Source of the DNA: Eubacterium sp. CAG:274
GTDB lineage: Bacteria > Bacillota > Clostridia > Lachnospirales > CAG-274
Assembly: GCA_000432155.1 (NCBI GenBank)
Contig: FR888494.1
Location: forward strand, 88,003 to 152,002
DNA: 64,000 nucleotides
Direction of reading: 5' to 3'
Under the pieces are notes generated by a model. That model was not told where the DNA came from. It did not search any database and worked only from the letters and a program-made list of their open reading frames with translations. Within the stretch, counting starts at the first letter, position 1, and each line of letters starts with the position of its first letter. Both the position numbers and the translations under genes were made by a program. Positions 61,976 through 64,000 of this stretch are shown piece after piece.

Positions 61976-62698
61976 ATGAGTGAGAAAAGTAGAACAGAAG
62001 AATTTCTCGACTTATACAGAAAACTTGAACACATAGGTAGAGAAATATACTTTCCAAACTCTAACAACGCTCCCATAATAGGCAGACTTCAAGCACTCCC
62101 TGTTTTAAAAGAATTCAAGGAAGAAATTGATTATTGCCGAGTTGTTAGAAATTTTCTTGTACATAACCCAAAAGTAAATGGTGCTTATCCTATTGCACCA
62201 TCAGAAGAAATGCTTGATGTACTTCGCAAATGTGTAGATAGAATAAGCAATCCTATATTAGCTATGAAATTTGCTGTTAGGCGTGAAAATTTATATTCAG
62301 CAACTTTGGATTGTAAAATTTCAGAAGTTGCGGAGTATATGGATACCCATGGTTTTACCCATGTTCCAGTTTTTGAAAAAGAAAAACTTGTAGGTGTATT
62401 TAGCGATAACTCTATATACGCCTATGTATGTGCCCACAAGGAATTAAACATAAATGTTCATTCTACTTTAAGAGTTTTGGAGGAATATCTTGCTCTTGAT
62501 ATGCACACAAATGAATATTTTGCTTTTGTTGAAAAAAACGCAACACTTTATGAAGTTTCAAAACTTTTTACTATAGATGTTCGCTCAATGAAAAACTTAG
62601 CTGTAGTTTTCTTTACTGAAAACGGAAAAATAAATGAAAAAATATTAGGTATGATGACACCTTATTCAATATTGAGAGATGCTCCTGAATACTTATAA
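61976..62698 (+). CDS. CBS-domain protein linked to the metal transporter
   Basis: 240 residues. An N-terminal helical part (about 1-90, HIGREIYFPNSNNAPIIGRL) precedes a CBS pair (about 105-235) of which the first repeat YMDTHGFTHVPVFEKEKLVGVFSDN is clear and the second less so. CBS pairs bind nucleotides and regulate partners. Six bases after the permease, so presumably in the same operon; link to metal uptake is positional. Confidence 0.75.
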   Translation: MSEKSRTEEFLDLYRKLEHIGREIYFPNSNNAPIIGRLQALPVLKEFKEEIDYCRVVRNFLVHNPKVNGAYPIAPSEEMLDVLRKCVDRISNPILAMKFAVRRENLYSATLDCKISEVAEYMDTHGFTHVPVFEKEKLVGVFSDNSIYAYVCAHKELNINVHSTLRVLEEYLALDMHTNEYFAFVEKNATLYEVSKLFTIDVRSMKNLAVVFFTENGKINEKILGMMTPYSILRDAPEYL

Positions 62699-62701
62699 TT
62701 T

Positions 62702-62729
62702 AAAGCCACTATTTACGGTGGCTTTTTTT
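62702..62729 (+). terminator. Terminator of the metal transporter operon
   Basis: AAAGCCAC-TATTTACG-GTGGCTTT then a T-run. Confidence 0.9.
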
Positions 62730-62805
62730 ATTTTACCTCCACATATTACAAATAATATTTTTCTACAAAAAGGTTATAATATTACAAAAGAAATGAGGTT
62801 TAGAA

Positions 62806-64000
62806 ATGAAAAAAGAAGAATTTAAGCCATATATTTCAGATGAACACATTCAAACCGAATTTACACCTACATCAATAATAATAGGTATATTACTTTCCGT
62901 AGTTTTTGGTGCTGCAAATGCCTATTTAGGTTTAAGAGTTGGTTTAACAATTTCTGCCTCTATTCCTGCTGCCGTTATTTCTATGGGTGTTCTTCGTATA
63001 ATACTTAGAAAAAACTCAATATTGGAAAGTAATATGGTTCAAACTATAGGCTCTGCAGGGGAATCCCTTGCTGCCGGTTCAATATTTACTATGCCGGTAC
63101 TTTTTCTATGGTCAAAGGAGGGTTTAACAGAAGTTCCAAGCCTTTTAACAATATCATTATTGGCATTCTTTGGTGGAATATTGGGCATACTTTTTATGGT
63201 ACCTCTTAGAAATGCTCTCATTGTAAAAGAACACTACACTTTACCCTATCCAGAGGGTACAGCCTGTGCCGAAGTATTGTTAGCCGGAGAAAGTAATAAT
63301 TCTGGTGCAAATACTGTATTTGCCGGCATTGGTATTTCAGCACTTATTAAATTCATTGTTGACGGTTTAAAAATAATACCAAGTACAATAACAGCTACTA
63401 TACATTCTCTAAAAACTGAATTTTCAGTACAGGTTTATCCTGCTCTTACAGCTGTAGGTTATATTTGTGGTTTTAATATTGCCGCCTATATGTTTGCCGG
63501 TGGTCTATTGGGTTGGTTTGTGTTAATTCCTGCCATTGTATTTTTCGGTGGAAATAGTATAATAACTCCACAAGATGTTGCAATTTCACAATTATCAGCT
63601 AGTGAAATATGGAGCAGTTATATCAGATATATAGGTGCTGGTGCTGTAGCCTGTGGTGGTATAATAAGTCTGATTAAGTCACTCCCCTTAATAATATCCA
63701 CATTTTCTTCCACATTAAGAGGATTAAAAGAGAAAAATTCTGTTACTAACAAAAGGACTAATATCAATTTAGATATTCGTATTGTAGGTATTTTAATTGC
63801 ATTGGTAATACTTGCTATATGGCTTATTCCAGTAATTCCAGTAGGTCTGTTAGGTGCAATATTAATTGCAATTTTCGGTTTCTTTTTTGCCACAGTTTCT
63901 TCAAGAATGGTTGGACTTGTAGGCAGTAGCAACAATCCCGTTTCAGGTATGACTATTGCAACACTTTTAGTTACCGCCTTTATAATTAAATCTATTTCCG
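62806..64000 (+). CDS. OPT-family oligopeptide transporter (N-terminal part, runs off the window)
   Basis: ATG at 62806 after GAGG; the frame stays open to the right edge, giving at least 398 residues. The N-terminus reads KKEEFKPYISDEHIQTEFTP, then membrane helices with FGAANAYLGLRVGLTISASI and IGSAGESLAAGSIFT, and the LPYPEGTACAEVL stretch typical of YqfS/OPT transporters. It imports oligopeptides or metal-peptide chelates by proton symport. C-terminus not in window. Confidence 0.88.
   Translation, partial: MKKEEFKPYISDEHIQTEFTPTSIIIGILLSVVFGAANAYLGLRVGLTISASIPAAVISMGVLRIILRKNSILESNMVQTIGSAGESLAAGSIFTMPVLFLWSKEGLTEVPSLLTISLLAFFGGILGILFMVPLRNALIVKEHYTLPYPEGTACAEVLLAGESNNSGANTVFAGIGISALIKFIVDGLKIIPSTITATIHSLKTEFSVQVYPALTAVGYICGFNIAAYMFAGGLLGWFVLIPAIVFFGGNSIITPQDVAISQLSASEIWSSYIRYIGAGAVACGGIISLIKSLPLIISTFSSTLRGLKEKNSVTNKRTNINLDIRIVGILIALVILAIWLIPVIPVGLLGAILIAIFGFFFATVSSRMVGLVGSSNNPVSGMTIATLLVTAFIIKSIS

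Overview
The window reads as the chromosome of a low-GC, spore-former-like member of the Clostridia, most plausibly a Lachnospiraceae-type gut anaerobe. The support is AT-rich DNA with consensus sigma-A promoters and GGAGG ribosome sites, an oxygen-independent ribonucleotide reductase (nrdDG), an ANTAR regulator next to glnA, a T-box on alaS, a preQ1 riboswitch, and pectin-degrading enzymes with Thr/Glu-rich linkers and a dockerin. The family-level placement is inference. No phage, plasmid, insertion sequence or CRISPR array is visible. The only recombinase is one orphan tyrosine recombinase.

Layout. 1-3 kb: end of a GH105-like pectin-oligosaccharide hydrolase, a half-size ABC exporter and a KDPG aldolase fused to a glyoxalase-fold domain. 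3-13 kb: WYL regulator, FMN-binding-like protein, addB without addA, a membrane-anchored SGNH protein with a small membrane partner, gltX and an aminotransferase. 13-17 kb: a secreted stalk-domain protein, then nrdD-nrdG-dut behind a perfect consensus promoter. 17-22.4 kb: complete queuosine precursor operon queD-queE-folE-queC-queF under a preQ1-I riboswitch, then a tyrosine recombinase and a TtcA-like thiolase. 22.5-33 kb: GNAT, CPA2 antiporter, ANTAR regulator, glnA with a structured leader, purC-purF-purB-purA, a ParB-like protein and a ferritin-like protein. 33-43 kb: 1134-residue secreted pectate lyase with dockerin, MscL with a zinc ribbon, tRNA-Leu, hisC, a lipoprotein, a Cys-rich protein, a CDF transporter and tRNA-Arg. 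43-56 kb: small proteins, trmB, T-box-alaS-rsmA, stalk-domain proteins and a 1416-residue 2-hydroxyacyl-CoA-dehydratase-activase-like protein. 57-64 kb: malQ, lipoprotein, zinc/manganese-type ABC transporter with a CBS protein, and the start of an OPT transporter.

The strongest unexplained signal is a family of about 70-bp intergenic elements. Each has a TCAGAA 5' end, three consecutive stem-loops, a conserved TTTATCTT loop in the third and a TTCA 3' end. About ten full, partial or decayed copies occur in 64 kb, on both strands. The stems differ between copies but keep pairing, most strikingly in an opposed pair at 57.1-57.3 kb. The pattern points to selection on structure, or to a mobile element that needs its hairpins. 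The copies lie between genes, usually beside terminators.

Functionally the window joins pectin breakdown (GH105-like, KDPG aldolase, PL1 with dockerin) with core nitrogen, purine, tRNA and deoxynucleotide metabolism, much of it under recognisable RNA-based control.
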